NCBI RefSeq assembly: GCF_036370855.1
Contig: NC_088130.1
Coordinates: 61,666,941 to 61,730,940, forward strand
Origin: Dromaius novaehollandiae
Taxonomy: Eukaryota; Chordata; Aves; Casuariiformes; Dromaiidae
DNA length: 64,000 bases
Direction: 5' to 3'
A program made the position numbers and the translations under genes. This document shows positions 36,101 to 62,299 of the stretch, in pieces (position 1 is the stretch's first letter; every line of letters starts with the position of its first letter). Below the pieces are notes generated by a model. That model saw nothing but the letters and a program-made list of their open reading frames with translations, had not been told where the DNA came from and did no database searches.

Positions 36101-39100
36101 ATACCAGCTCCCACCAGTGCTGTAGAGGTGGTGTTCCGGTACCTTGGCAGCATTGCCTGGCTCCTACCACCCCCCCACCCCCCAAAATACATAGTGCAGC
36201 AAAGCATCCATGATGGGGAGACCTGGGGCAGCTGCCAGCCCAGGGTAAGGCAACCACCCCTCCTCTGTGTGGTCTTTGAGCTCCCTGACTCGTTGTTGCT
36301 ATTGTCACCTTCTTGTTCCTTCATTTCCAATCTGTAAGTGAACAGGAGATGGAGGGGATGGAACTCCACTACTGAGATTTTCAGGGAATGCTGGAGCCAG
36401 GAGCTAGAGAGCTGCCAGGATGGCAGGAGCTGTGCCCTCTGCATCCCAGGATGGAGAGACGAGGCTGCTCTGTGGGCAGAGGGAGAGGATCCCCTCTCCA
36501 TCCATTCAACACACTCTGTATTTGCCTCCATCTGGTGCCCTACAAGGTGCTGCTCTCCTGGTGCCCTGCTTGTCCTGCCCGTGCCTGTGTTGCTTGGAGG
36601 CTCCCTGCCTTTGCAGTGGGCGAGGGGGTTTCTGACCCCAGAGAGGGGCAATTGGAGCTGGGAGCTGCTGGCAAACTCTCCTGCTGGATGCAAAAGCACC
36701 AGTCACTCACAAGGAAGTGTCTGCTGGTGGGTCTTGGCAGTGGCAGGATGGGGCAGGAGCATTTCTGATTTCCCCATCCTGCCTGCCCTCCATGATGAGG
36801 GGAGCAGTGGGGCTCCTGTGGCCTCTGGGCTGGCTGCTTTGCACACCCTATTGTGCCCTTGAATGTCGGCCTTTCCGCTAGGGCCACTGGTGCACCTCAA
36901 TCTCTAAATTGGGATTAGTGCAGTGAAGTGTGTTTGGGGGGCTGGAGAGGGCAGATCTGTTTGGGATGCCAGGAGCTGGAGAGGAGACTGAGCTCAGAGG
37001 TCCCTGAGGACCTCTACTTTTACAAGCTGCCTTGATTTGACAATGGTTTCTAAAGGTAAAGTCCACCTTCACCTTGGGTCATGAAGCAAACTAGGACTTG
37101 GATTTGCTGTGTCCACATGTGGAAACTAACAGATGTATTCCTGGGCGCAGAATTAGCCACATTTCAGTGCTTCTAGTTTAGGGCTGAAATTTTGAATATC
37201 TGCTGAATTCTATTTTGGCCTCTACATTTCTTGACTCTCTTAAGGGCTTTCAGTGTGTAAAGCCCTGTTTTCACTCCATCCGAGCAGGCCAAAAAAAAGA
37301 GGCCAGGACATTTTTCTACGGAAATGTTGGCTCTTCACCCTGCAGACATTCCAGGTGAGCTGCAGAGTCAGTCCAGCCTCAACATATCTGCATACAAGAG
37401 GAGGGATGGACAGACAGTGGCTTTCATCAGAACAGCATTCAAGCTCTTTGCTTTTCCTCACCCACAGCGCTGAGCCTTTGCTGAAACCTCTAGATCCAGT
37501 TTAAAAAGCTGTGGTCCCAAACTATTTGGTGTACCACACGTGCTGATGTCTGTCTGTACAGGAGCTGTCACACAAAGGACATTTTCCCTCTCTCTGGGAG
37601 ATGGACTCCCCTGGTGAAGTGAGAGGTGGGTGCTTATGTCTCTTCAGACTTTGGCTGCTGCATCCACTGAACAGCTCAGCCCTGCTGTTTATAGCCCTAT
37701 TATTTCCACAACCACAGGTGTTCTCCTGAGGTGGCTTGTACATGCCGAATACCTGTTGCATTATGGAATCTCAGAAATGCCCATTACAATGCAGTTCCTT
37801 AATGCCTGTTTGCTTAGGGATGATGTTTTGTACATAAGTTATCCGAGGGGGAAAAAAAAAAAAAAAAAGAGGCCAGGATGGAAATTCCCCCAAGATTCAG
37901 GCTCAGGCAAAATCAGCTGTAGGACTGAAAGTCCCAAAGAGCATGGCAGGCTGTTATCACTTGTGACAAATGCAGGCAAGTACACTTTGCATTTACAGAG
38001 GTGGATTTAGGGAGCATCCTGGTGAATTGGTGGTTAAAGCCCTTAGAGAGCCCTGAAGCCATAAGAGATAGACAGTGTAGTTTGCTCCAAAGGTGCTTTT
38101 ACAGTTCAGGAGCCTTATTCTCTTCTCCAAGGGTGCAGGTTAGCAGATATTCACTTGCAGGCACCCTACGAGGCCAAGCAAGCCTTGTGGGTGTAGAATT
38201 GGGTCAGGGTACAGAGAACGGGGAAAAAAAGTAACTACTTCAGGAAAACCCCATGCATCCTGTTTGGAAGTTTTCCTGTTTTAGGTTTAATCCTCTGGTA
38301 TTTTCTGCCCTTGCATCTCCCATGGGAAAAGAAAATGTCTATAGAACATCCACGCTTTTATGGTTTCTAATCTCCAGCCTAAAATTATCTGTGGCTGGTT
38401 TATCCCTATTTGCACTTGTGCAAACACAAATAGTTCTTTTCCTTCCTGATAGACTTACTGACGGCTTTATGTCCTCTCTTGGCCTTGGGTCTGATGCATT
38501 ATCGTATTTGATCACTTTTAGTCCATACTTGAATGGAGGGACTCCACTCATCTCCTTGTCCTTCTGGTATTTCTTTGCACCATTTTCTCTTCCACTTCCA
38601 TTTTGTCTTCCTTGAGCATAGGTGACCTGAACTACACGTGGTATTGCAGAAAGAGACCCCACTGCAAATTGTAGAAAGGTATTAAGGTTTATCTGCTCCT
38701 ATTGGGAATACTTCACCCCAGTTGTGGAACAAATACCTTTGCTTTTTGCAGGTTTGCACCTGGGCGGGATTACACTGACTATGCGTTGCTGTCTCCATCT
38801 GGGCTCGTTGTTTCAGGTTTCCTTTATAGTCAATGAAGAGAAACAGACACTTCTAAAGTGAGAACATAGAATAGACATCTAAAATGACATCTAGATGCAT
38901 TGTATTCTTAAAGTGATTGCTTCTTTCCCTGGGGATGTCTGTGCTGGGACATCTGTGCTGAGACTATCTACGGTTAGGGGGGAGGGTTGGCACACTCGCC
39001 ATTACTGGAGACATCCTCGTCTGGTAGGAAAATTTCTTGTCATTGCTCCTGACCCACACCTTGGGCTATCTGAGTCTCACCCCATTTCTGTGTCTTCTGG

Positions 39101-41680
39101 CTCCAAGATCTTTGAACTTTCCTGCCGTGGTGCTCTATAACAGCAGTATCTCCAAGCCACGACTGGCTCTGCAGCTCTCAGTGGAACGACTGTCTACACA
39201 AAGCAGTTTATGGAAAAGCTCTTGCCGAACACCCTGTTTCAGGAGGGTTGTTCCTAATAGCTCTCCTTTCAGATGTGCTATTAGAAAGATTTCTTTGGGA
39301 GCAACTGTTGTTTTTCCATTGTACAGTAGTTATGCTGGTATGCAACTGTGTATACTGGAAAATGGCATCTTTGCAAGAATGCCACTTGAGGCACAGTGTT
39401 TATCCCAGTAAATTGGGACCAACTTTTCGATAAGGGGAATCAGATGTGACAAGTAACCACCAGTGGAAACAGGCGGTGGGCCCCTCTCCCAAGATAATAA
39501 TGGAGGATCCACCCCTTTGAGATCCTACCAAATGACACCATGTAAAGACTGATGTCCAGGTCAGCTTTTGTTCCGCTGGATCCTGAGCAATGGACTTCAT
39601 ATGGAGATTTTTCCAGGTATTTTAAGGAATTTTCCCATTATTAAATTGTAATTTAAAATGCAAACTCAGTTTGGCAACTTTCAGGCCTCTCCTGGATATC
39701 CAAGGAGCCTAAATTGGGACTGCAGTTTCACCTTAAGTTTCTCCAAACACGGTATGGTCAACAATCAATACAGCTGACTCTCAGCTATGTAGACTAGTAC
39801 TGTTTCCTGAAGGAAGCTCCCCAATTTTCTAACTCAGGACAGAGGGCTGTGCAAACCTAGACATGAAATGAACACCTACCTCTGCAAATCTTGAGATACG
39901 AGGCAGGATGTTGAAATCATTGCACTCAACCCTTCCAGCTAGAATCATTTAGAAAGCTTCTAAACTTCCTACTCATGCATTTCCTACCCTGACTTATTAG
40001 GCAAGCTATAATTTTTTTTCAGATAAATCTTCCCAACAGGTCACCATAATGTTCTGTCAAGTGGACCATGGAAAGGGGGAGATGGTCAGAGGTATCTTCC
40101 AAAGGGAAATTTCACAAGAATGAATCCTGTCATGCTCTGACCCAATGACCACTCTTGGCATAACGACTTTTGAACCAGGTAACCCAAGTATCTGTGTAAA
40201 GAGTGAGTCATTACAGATTTGTGTGATTCATGCTTTTCTCCATTTTGGATTGCACCACGCATTCTGGGATGGGTGAATCAATTTGGCTTGGATAAGATGT
40301 GGAAGCCATCAGTCCAAGTTTATCTATTCAGCTGTTTAAGGAAAAGTCTGGTGATTCTGGTAAACTTGGTTTTTAATGAGGAAATTTACATTTCTGGAGG
40401 CTGATTCAGCACTTTGCAGAAGCCAGGCAGTTTATGACCCTGGGTTTATTTTGTGTCACTAGGGTCAGTAGGAAAACTGCTGATGGGGAGCAGCCAAGGA
40501 TTGGGGTCTCTTAGAATTTCACCTGTGCCTTTCCCCAGAGCGGAGTGGTGAGGGACGGAGGCAGGCAGCAAGGTTGACATGCAAACAGGAAACTTGCAAA
40601 CCGGGTGTTAGTTTTGGATCACATCTAGAAATAACAGGCCAAGCACAGTGAGTTTCTTGTAGCATGTTGCAAGGTTCTGCAGGAGAGAAAGGAATGGAAT
40701 TAGGGATAAAGTGACAAACATTATGATAAGTTCTCCATAGACCTGGGGTTTGGGAGATCAGCTGTACTTAGAGGGGATGGCCTGATGGATAAAATACTAA
40801 CTGTGGAAGAAAGGATTGAGATTTATATAATGAGCACACCAGAACAAACCACGTGCAGTCACTGCTGAGCTAGGCTTCTTTTTTGTCTTTGAGCTTTCCT
40901 CTGGGCAACTAGCATTTTCCTTAAAACAATATGTTAGATTTCCCTACCCAGTGCCTTGATCTTTTGGGCACTGTGTAGGTTGATAGGCATAGTTCACTCT
41001 GGGCACTTTGATGCATGATGTTTGAAACGGGCTGTGATTGATCACAGAAGTTCCTTGCTTGGGCTTCAATAGCTTTGGCACCACCAGCAGGAAGCCAGGC
41101 ATGAGTTCTTGTGACAGAGGCTTTGAAACGTCCTTCTTTCAAACCTTTGTGCTGTGAAAGAGCTGTCTTAAATGTCCATGCAAGGCAATGCTAAAGGGGT
41201 GGACATCTTGCTGTGTCCAGTGAGTGCTAGGAAGGCAGAGCAAATCTGGGGGTCTGCCTTACTGTCAGTCTTACTGCTACAGCCTTTCTTGTATACTCCT
41301 ACTGACCCATGGACTTCTAACCACAAGGATGGGTACTGGTACCCTGGGCACCAGGTACTGGGGTAGATAAGCTTCTTTGAGAAACCTTTGTTGTCGCACA
41401 GATTTAATTCTTTTGTGCTAAGATCATGTGTCCCTGGATGCCAGCTATTTGGTTTGGTTGGACAATTCCAGCCTTGGCACAGAGAAAAGCCAGCATTGGG
41501 GCCTTTCAGCCCTTACCCACACTTTGATTAATTGTTGCTTCTGGAAAGATCTTTCTCTTCTTCCACAGTTGTATCACTGTCTCTTACCCAAACTTTTTCC
41601 TAGATAATAACATGTCTGGCTGTTGTGAAAGCAATTGCCTAAGCCTTTATTGCTCATTTTGAATTGTCGGATCTTGGGCT
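33200..41680. other. Intergenic, no gene seen
   Basis: This 8.5 kb stretch has no exon I can support. The longest open frame of the whole window, 253 codons on the minus strand at 35938-36699, lies here in GC-rich sequence but shows no domain and is overlapped by other frames on both strands. A GGT-rich tract is at 34.65 kb and an A17 run at 37.85 kb. Confidence 0.55.
37852..37868 (+). repeat. A17 homopolymer
   Basis: A run of 17 A residues followed by 'gaggccagga'. The same A-run plus 'gaggccagga' combination occurs at about 37.29-37.31 kb. Confidence 0.9.
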
Positions 41681-41684
41681 GTGA

Positions 41685-41810
41685 TGATTCACCCTCACAA
41701 CACCTCAGAAAGGGAATCCAGTGTCAATCTCTCCATTTCACTGATGGAGAAGTTGAGGTGTGGAAAGGTGAGGGATTTGCTCAGGGTCAGGCGGTGAGTC
41801 ACAGGGCACC
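41685..41810 (+). repeat. MIR-like SINE fragment
   Basis: 'accctcacaacacctcagaa', 'tctctccatttcactgatgg', 'agaagttgaggtgtggaaag', then 'tgctcagggtcaggcggtga' follow the MIR order: decreasing-sized gaps to 'cctcacaacaaccc', 'cccattttacagatgaggaa', 'actgaggcacagagaggt', 'ttgcccaaggtcacacagc'. This is the most complete MIR-like copy in the window. Confidence 0.75.
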
Positions 41811-41814
41811 CACC

Positions 41815-43900
41815 CCATCCTAGTTCCCCAAGATTGCTCCTGTCTAGACTTTTCCAAACACTGACTTTGATGCTCTGTTACCCCATCTTCAATCATCACT
41901 CTGGCAGCCTAAACATCTCCCCTCCCTTCCTCAATAGGTCTATTACCACTTCACTAGGATAGCACAGAAGAAATTTCTGTACCCTGGACTCTTACTGAAA
42001 ACCAATGGGGAGCAGATGCTACAGTGACGGGGACATGTGTCTACCTACCTGGAGAACATCATATCTCCCTGTCCCTCTTGCTCCTCAGCAGGCTCTCTCT
42101 GGTCTTATTGCTTGCACCCTGCAGGGCACCACCAGAGAAGGAAATACATCTAAATAAATCTAAATTAAGACAACACAGCCCCTACATAGTGAGAATTCAA
42201 CAAATGACAAAATAGTCCACAGATCTCAGCTTGGGAACTGCCAAAAGGAAAAAACCCCAACATTTCTGTCTGTGATGGCTTCCAGACAAAGTCAGGATGA
42301 AGAACACAGAGCAGAGTATGAAAGAGACATAAGGAAGTCTCAGGCACAGGAGGGTTTATGGATCCTTCACGGCTTGTGTGATGTGCAGCAAGAGCATGAG
42401 GGCAAAAGAGAGGGAGGGGGAGAAAAAAATGAGTATCCCGAGCACTGGTTTATAAACCACAGCCTTAGCAAGTGTGTGTAGGGCTGGTTGAATGCATGCT
42501 GGAGTATGAAGCACTCTGCCAATGTCAGTGATACTAGACTGGGTCTAAGTGTTAAGTAATGAGAAACGTTTGCTGTTCCTGCAATTACATTTGGACCTCA
42601 AATGTGTCCCTGCATTTGATTCCTTAAACATTATTCCTTTCTTAACTGCATCCCTGACTGTTTCTCAGTCTGACTGCAGTTTCTGTACTGAATAAAGGTC
42701 TATTCATCACTGCACTGAAAAGCTCTGCTTTTCTAGCAGGAAGGTTGATGGTTAAATAAGGGGAAGAGGAAAAGCCAGGAATCTGTGGCTTTGCAGAGGA
42801 GGCGGGGAAACAAATCCAGGAAAGGGGTCCCTTTCAGTCCTGCAAATTCAGTTCTGCTGTTCTGCATCAAGTCCCGATGAGCCCAGGGAATTTTTACTGC
42901 TTACTTAATAGAAACCAGATGCCGAAGTGACACGTGTCCTCTGTTACTAGCTTTCACTCCAGATGCTACAGACTGGGACAGCTTTCGCTCAGGCAGTCTC
43001 ATAAATTTGGGTATATATATGACATTAAAAAATGGTAATATATGGGTAATATATGACATTACTGAAGATGAAAAGGGAGCAGTGGTTGATTCCTGTGAGG
43101 CTTAGTGAAATGGGGCACATTGGTGGTCCCAGAGGCCTTGCTCAGAGCATGGCCCTAAAAAGTTGCTCATGCCATGATGCATAAGCCCCCTGTAAAGGTC
43201 TCATGAGGAGGGATCGGCTCCGGGTCAGGGATCTCTCATGGCTTTTCCTCTCAGCTTTCATGAGGATTGGGCTGCAAATGCTCTTCCAAAGCCCTGGGAG
43301 GGAGAAAGAAATGGTGACAACACACCACCATTTGGAACTAGGTCCAGCATTTTGATCCAGGACTCTGAGCTGAGGAGAGGTCTGGTCTTGCTTCATGAGA
43401 CCAGTTTTAACTGGGATGATTACTGGAGTCAGGACTTGCCTTGGCCTCAGCCCACAGTACAGGTGTGGGGGATCAAACACTCCTGCCCCACTATTTTGTT
43501 GAAAAAGTTGCTATAGCCTCTGAATCAGCACAGGGGTGCTAATCTCTTTGCCATCCTAAAGTGAGCTTGGGAGGGAAAGAAAAATGAAAGCAGGGCACTC
43601 TGGTAGCACAAATGGGTTTAGATACACTCTAGTTTACGTATTTAACTTTTTGGACCTCAGGCGAGGCTGGAGAGGGGCAGATTCAGCCATGTGCTCTAGC
43701 TGGTAAGTGATGAAAACAGTGGGAGTTAAGCATGGACATCTTTGCCCTGTTTTTTAACTCCTCTGAAGGAAACGTCTTCTCCCGAGCCTCAGAAACCACT
43801 TGCTCACCTGTATGAGCAACCAGGAAAATGAAGAAAACCACCACTCTGTCCTGAAAAGAGTGAAAAGGAAGGGGGGAAAAAAAATAAGTTGGGTTTGAAG
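41815..43900. other. AQP3 upstream flank, no gene seen
   Basis: No exon is supportable in the 2 kb upstream of the AQP3 promoter. Two copies of 'atatatgacatta' occur at about 43.01-43.07 kb in a TA-rich patch. CpG is sparse, so there is no CpG island to mark a broad promoter. Confidence 0.5.
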
Positions 43901-44053
43901 AGAGGGTGGAAGGGGTGTGGTTACCCAGGAGGTGTGTCAGGCATCGCAGAACTTATTTATAAGCAAAGGCAGCTGTGCTAGGGGAGAACTCTTGCTGAGT
44001 TTTTGCCAGCTGCTTCTTTTCCCTGACACAGCTTGAGAGGCACCTTTGCTGCA
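43900..44053 (+). promoter_or_regulatory. AQP3: AQP3 core promoter and 5' UTR
   Basis: A TATA-type element, TATTTATAAG at 43954-43963, lies about 90 bp upstream of the AQP3 start codon. The expected transcription start is therefore near 43985-43995, giving a 5' UTR of roughly 60-70 bases. Just upstream, 'gaaggggtgtggttaccc' contains a CACCC/KLF-type box on the minus strand. The start codon context is gcaATGG, with G at -3 and +4, which is strong. No upstream ATG occurs between the expected start site and the AQP3 ATG. A TATA promoter without a CpG island fits a tissue-restricted gene. The transcription start itself is inferred. Confidence 0.65.
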
Positions 44054-58788
<14,735 letters not shown>

Positions 58789-59032
58789 GAAAGCTGCCAC
58801 CCAGGTCTGGCAGACACACATTACTCAGGACTGCAGTCAGCAAAGAGGAGAAAGAAGTCGAGGAGAGCTTCAAGAACAACAGGAAGAGCTTTTTGTTTGT
58901 TTGTTCCCCCTCTCTCCCGCCATCTTGAAATCTTCTAGCCTAGTTTCTTTGTACATCCCTGATGCATTTGCTTTAGACACTTTTCCTGTGACCTGTTCCC
59001 CCAAATACAAAGATATCACATGATCTTTCCCT

Positions 59033-59038
59033 AATAAA
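59033..59038 (+). terminator. AQP3: Proximal AATAAA poly(A) signal candidate
   Basis: AATAAA 245 bases after the stop. The following sequence (ggggattgaggactgtagga) is only mildly GT-rich, so use of this site is uncertain; it would yield a short 3' UTR without the Pumilio-type site. Confidence 0.45.
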
Positions 59039-59159
59039 AGGGGATTGAGGACTGTAGGAGTCAGAGGTGGGCATTGCTGTCCAGTGCCTCTAATGCAGGC
59101 TGGGCATTCAGCATCTGCAGCTCTCCTGGGCTATGTTGCTGCTTGGCGTGTTAGCTTGG

Positions 59160-59212
59160 CAAACTGCTTCCCTCCAAATCTCTGTTCCCATCTGCAGAGT
59201 GGGAATAGTGCA
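59160..59212 (-). repeat. MIR-like SINE scrap in the 3' UTR
   Basis: 'aaactgcttccctccaaatc' followed by 'tctgttcccatctgcagagt' and 'gggaatagt' reads as the reverse complement of the MIR segment with 'ctcagttcccatctgtaaaatggggataat'. Short and diverged. Confidence 0.45.
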
Positions 59213-59627
59213 AAAAGTAACTTTGCTATCATGGAATGGAAACCTCTACATCCTGAAAAAAGAAATCAGCATGTGTTTCAATGATGGATCAAATTAATGT
59301 TTGGTGTAGCTCTAAAGTCATTGACTTGACACCAGGAGTGAACCTGTCTAAAAGATTTTATTTGGCCAGACTTTTCTTGCCTCCCAGGAACTCCCAGAAG
59401 ATCGTATCAGTTGGTTGATCCATAATGTCAGAGCAGAGTGTGAGAATGCACTGGATTTTAACTTAATGTTAAGATGTTTACAAACCACTGCACCCTGATG
59501 TTTTAATCACAATTTTTAATATTGCCACATCACAGAAGATAACACATAAGAAATCCTTGTTTTAGCCCGGGGCTAACCTGGTAAGAAAGTTTGGCTCCCT
59601 GTAGCAGCCTTTCTAATCAATCCACTT

Positions 59628-59635
59628 TGTATATA
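59628..59635 (+). promoter_or_regulatory. AQP3: Pumilio-type element in the AQP3 3' UTR
   Basis: TGTATATA fits the Pumilio recognition consensus UGUANAUA in the transcript. An 8-mer of this kind occurs by chance fairly often, so function is only a possibility. Confidence 0.3.
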
Positions 59636-60238
59636 AACTGCAGTCAGCTAATAGCCGAGTTCCACTGAAAACACGGTGTCGCTAAGGTTGTGTGCGTTCA
59701 CGTAAGTTTCACAACAGTGTGTTTTGTTTTGTTTTTTTATAGAGATGTACAAATGTACTCCTTAAAGCTGTTACTAAATATCAGGGTTGGAATGAGTTGA
59801 TTTAAAGATCTGTGGGAACTGCCTAGTCTGACAGCTTTGAGATACTGTTGGATTTTCCTGGGATAGTTGTAGCTTATGGCATTGTGCTCTTGGAGCATCC
59901 TGTTTTCTACCTGGCAATGTTACTGGGGTAGCCTTGATATTCATGGCCCTTTTACGACAGAACTTCTATGGAGGTGCCAGCTGTTCAGGCACCTCCTGTA
60001 CTGGCTCCTGTACAGTGCTGTGATGTTGGAGGATCCCAGGTGCTCTCAATGCCATGTTATTACAGCATATTTGAAATGAGCAGTACCGGCTGTGAAAGAA
60101 TCTGTGGGTCCCATGGCACTGCCTTAGAGAAACTCTTTCAAAGCCCATTTCTTTAATGCATGAATTCCCTCAAATGCGTAACTTTGTACACATTTCCAGT
60201 CACTAATATGATGTATTCTTTTTTTGCCATTTAAAAAA

Positions 60239-60244
60239 AATAAA
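60239..60244 (+). terminator. AQP3: Distal AATAAA poly(A) signal
   Basis: AATAAA within an A-rich run, followed about 25 bases later by a GT-rich element (ctgtgttggttgtattttt), the usual arrangement for cleavage and polyadenylation. It is the best candidate for the main AQP3 3' end. Confidence 0.7.
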
Positions 60245-60264
60245 ATGTCAATACCCACACTTTA

Positions 60265-62060
60265 AAATGCCTGTGTTGGTTGTATTTTTAAGAAGTTGTT
60301 AGTAAACTTTGCCATGGAAAGGAAGTCATCTATAGCAATAGCTTCCTCTAGCCCTTTCCCTCCTTTGAGCCCAAAAGAGCAAAGGAGAATTAACCCTTAC
60401 AGGCAAGGCATCTGCATGCTCCACTTGTTTCATTTTTTCCCCTTCAGGTTGGGCTAGTGGGGCAAGTGGGAGGAGATGGGGTGGCTGTACAAAAGCCAAG
60501 GTATAGGCTGTCAGGAGGGGTATACTGTAGTCAGACACCTTTTTCTTAAAACAAAAGAAACAAGTTAGCATTTGTCCCTCATTCTTTCTACCATTCAACC
60601 TATCTTATTATTGTAGTCTTCTTTCAATCAGTGCAGTTCTAGGACTGTGCAATCCTACTGGGCCTTCAGGGTGTCTTCCAGTATCAGATCACCCTGCACA
60701 TTCCACTAGTTACTTTTGTTTTCTTGCGTGGGATAGTCAGCAGAAGAATAGTCCCAAACCCAGCACTCAAAGAATTACTAAAATAGTCTCCAGCCTGCAT
60801 CCCCTGTAAATACAATTGTTGTTGCTCTTTGACTGATTTCTGTCCTGCTTTGCTTTTCCTGTATTAATTGTACTGCCTTCAAAATAACTCATAACTTCCC
60901 ACATGGTGTCACACTGAACACTTCAGGGAAGTCTGGATAAATGCAATTTCCTGCAATTCATGAGCTAGAAATCAAGTGAATTAGCAAGAAAGCTGCTGAG
61001 TTTGTTTTGCATGTTCTGTCTTTGGTAAATATGCTGGTTTATCCCATTTCTAAACAGATTTGAGGGTAAACATTCAAGATTTAGAAGTCTTGTATATTAT
61101 TGAGATCAGTTAACATAGCTGCAGATATCACTTCCCATTTTCCTTAAAGACTGCTAGTTTCTTTTCTACTCTTTAATCACACAGTATCTTTCATTGATGT
61201 GATCAATGCATTAAAATCCTTGCTACTGACCTTATGGCTTTAGACTCTTTGTGCTCCCTACTTCCTCCCATTCCTTCTGCTTCCACCTGGGACATAGTAA
61301 CTTCCTTTTCCATACCCTTGCCTTACTTTTGCTTCAATGTTCTATGTTGTTATCCTTACTAAAACTGCAACAAAATACTGTAGCCAGTTTTAAGTCAAAT
61401 CTCATTTCTGTTATTTCAGCCACATCCCCACTGTACAAGGCCTTTACTTTTCTGAAGTCTGGAGAAGCAATGGGAGCTGCTGAGCGTATTTGTTGCCTGT
61501 GGGCAAGGGAAGGCTCAGACTGAGGAGGGTGGATGGAGAGCTAGAGAGATTTCAGTCTTGCCTTCAAGAGGCATCTGCCCCATATGAGGCATGATCAGGG
61601 CAGCTCCTTGATAACGCTGTAAGGACAGCAGTGTTGTTTGGTATGACAGGTTTGAGGAGATCTATAGGTGGTGTTAAGATGTGGAGAGGGAAAGACAGGG
61701 TTATCTGCAGATGGTGTTTTCCCTGGCAGCTGGCATTCTTAAAGTGCTGCGAGTTGTGGTTCTGTTTGTTTTCAATTTAGCTGTTTGCAGAGAACTGGGC
61801 AAGTAATTCATCCGGCAGGCCCATACATACTGACAGACTTCTTTCCCTGCCCCCCCCCCCCCCCCCAACTTTCAAAGCTAATGAATCATCTTGCAGTTAA
61901 TGCTTTGTTTTGGGAGTCATTGGAGAGGTAAGAATCATCTGGCCAAATATAGACAGCTAGGTTTTAGGTCAGATGAACTCCCGTCATCAAGCTACTGAAA
62001 TATATTCACTTTGTAGGAATAAATAAATATACAATTTAAACTATTCATGCTTTACAGGAA
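60265..62060. other. Intergenic, no gene seen
   Basis: No exon is recognisable downstream of AQP3. The 61.25-61.5 kb part is pyrimidine-rich on the + strand and its open frame has no domain. A C17 run lies at 61.85 kb. Confidence 0.55.
61850..61866. repeat. C17 homopolymer
   Basis: Seventeen consecutive C residues; assemblies often miscount such runs. Confidence 0.95.
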
Positions 62061-62064
62061 GAGT

Positions 62065-62293
62065 AATTAGCTGCTGGGACAAAATCTTAAAAGATGTTGT
62101 GGATTCTCTATTGTGCAAGAGTTTCAAATTAAGGCTGGCTGTGGCTGTCTTGCTAAAAGCCTTTCAGTTAAACAGCAAGCTGTACTCCAAGAGCAAGTCC
62201 TGCTGGAGGAAATTCCCAGACCTCTATATTACAGAAGGTCAAGTTGTCAGGAATTGCTCCTTCTGACTTTAAAAGCTTCTGAAGTTTATAAAA
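62065..62293 (+). mobile_element. CR1-type LINE 3' tail
   Basis: The text follows a turtle/crocodilian-style CR1 end closely: 'aattagctgctgggacaaaa', 'aaaagatgttgtggattctc', 'tattgtgcaagagtttcaaa', 'ttaaggctggctgtggctgt', then 'tatattacagaaggtcaagt' and 'gctccttctgactttaaaag', ending near 'gaagtttataa'. The order and spacing match the remembered tail '...gtggattctctattgtgcaagactttcaaatcaaggctgg...acagaaggtcaaa...ggtcccttctgaccttaaaa...'. It is the best-preserved CR1 copy in the window. Confidence 0.75.
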
Positions 62294-62299
62294 TGGAGT

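Larger units (their letters stand above)
58789..60260 (+). other. AQP3: AQP3 3' UTR (approximate 3' end)
   Basis: About 1.47 kb follow the stop, up to cleavage expected shortly after the distal AATAAA. It includes a TTTG-repeat near 58.89 kb, an early AATAAA at 59.03 kb, a MIR-like scrap at 59.16-59.21 kb and a Pumilio-type TGTATATA. The exact end is inferred from signals only. Confidence 0.6.

Noticed and set aside
35938..36699. Longest open frame in the window, 253 codons on the minus strand
   Set aside because: It lies in GC-rich sequence with long overlapping frames on both strands, has no recognisable domain, signal or repeat pattern, and no flanking exon structure. Chance is the simplest explanation.
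44033..44053. Upstream in-frame extension of AQP3 exon 1
   Set aside because: The frame opens at TTG, not ATG. The ATG at 44054 has a strong context and gives exactly the family length of 292.
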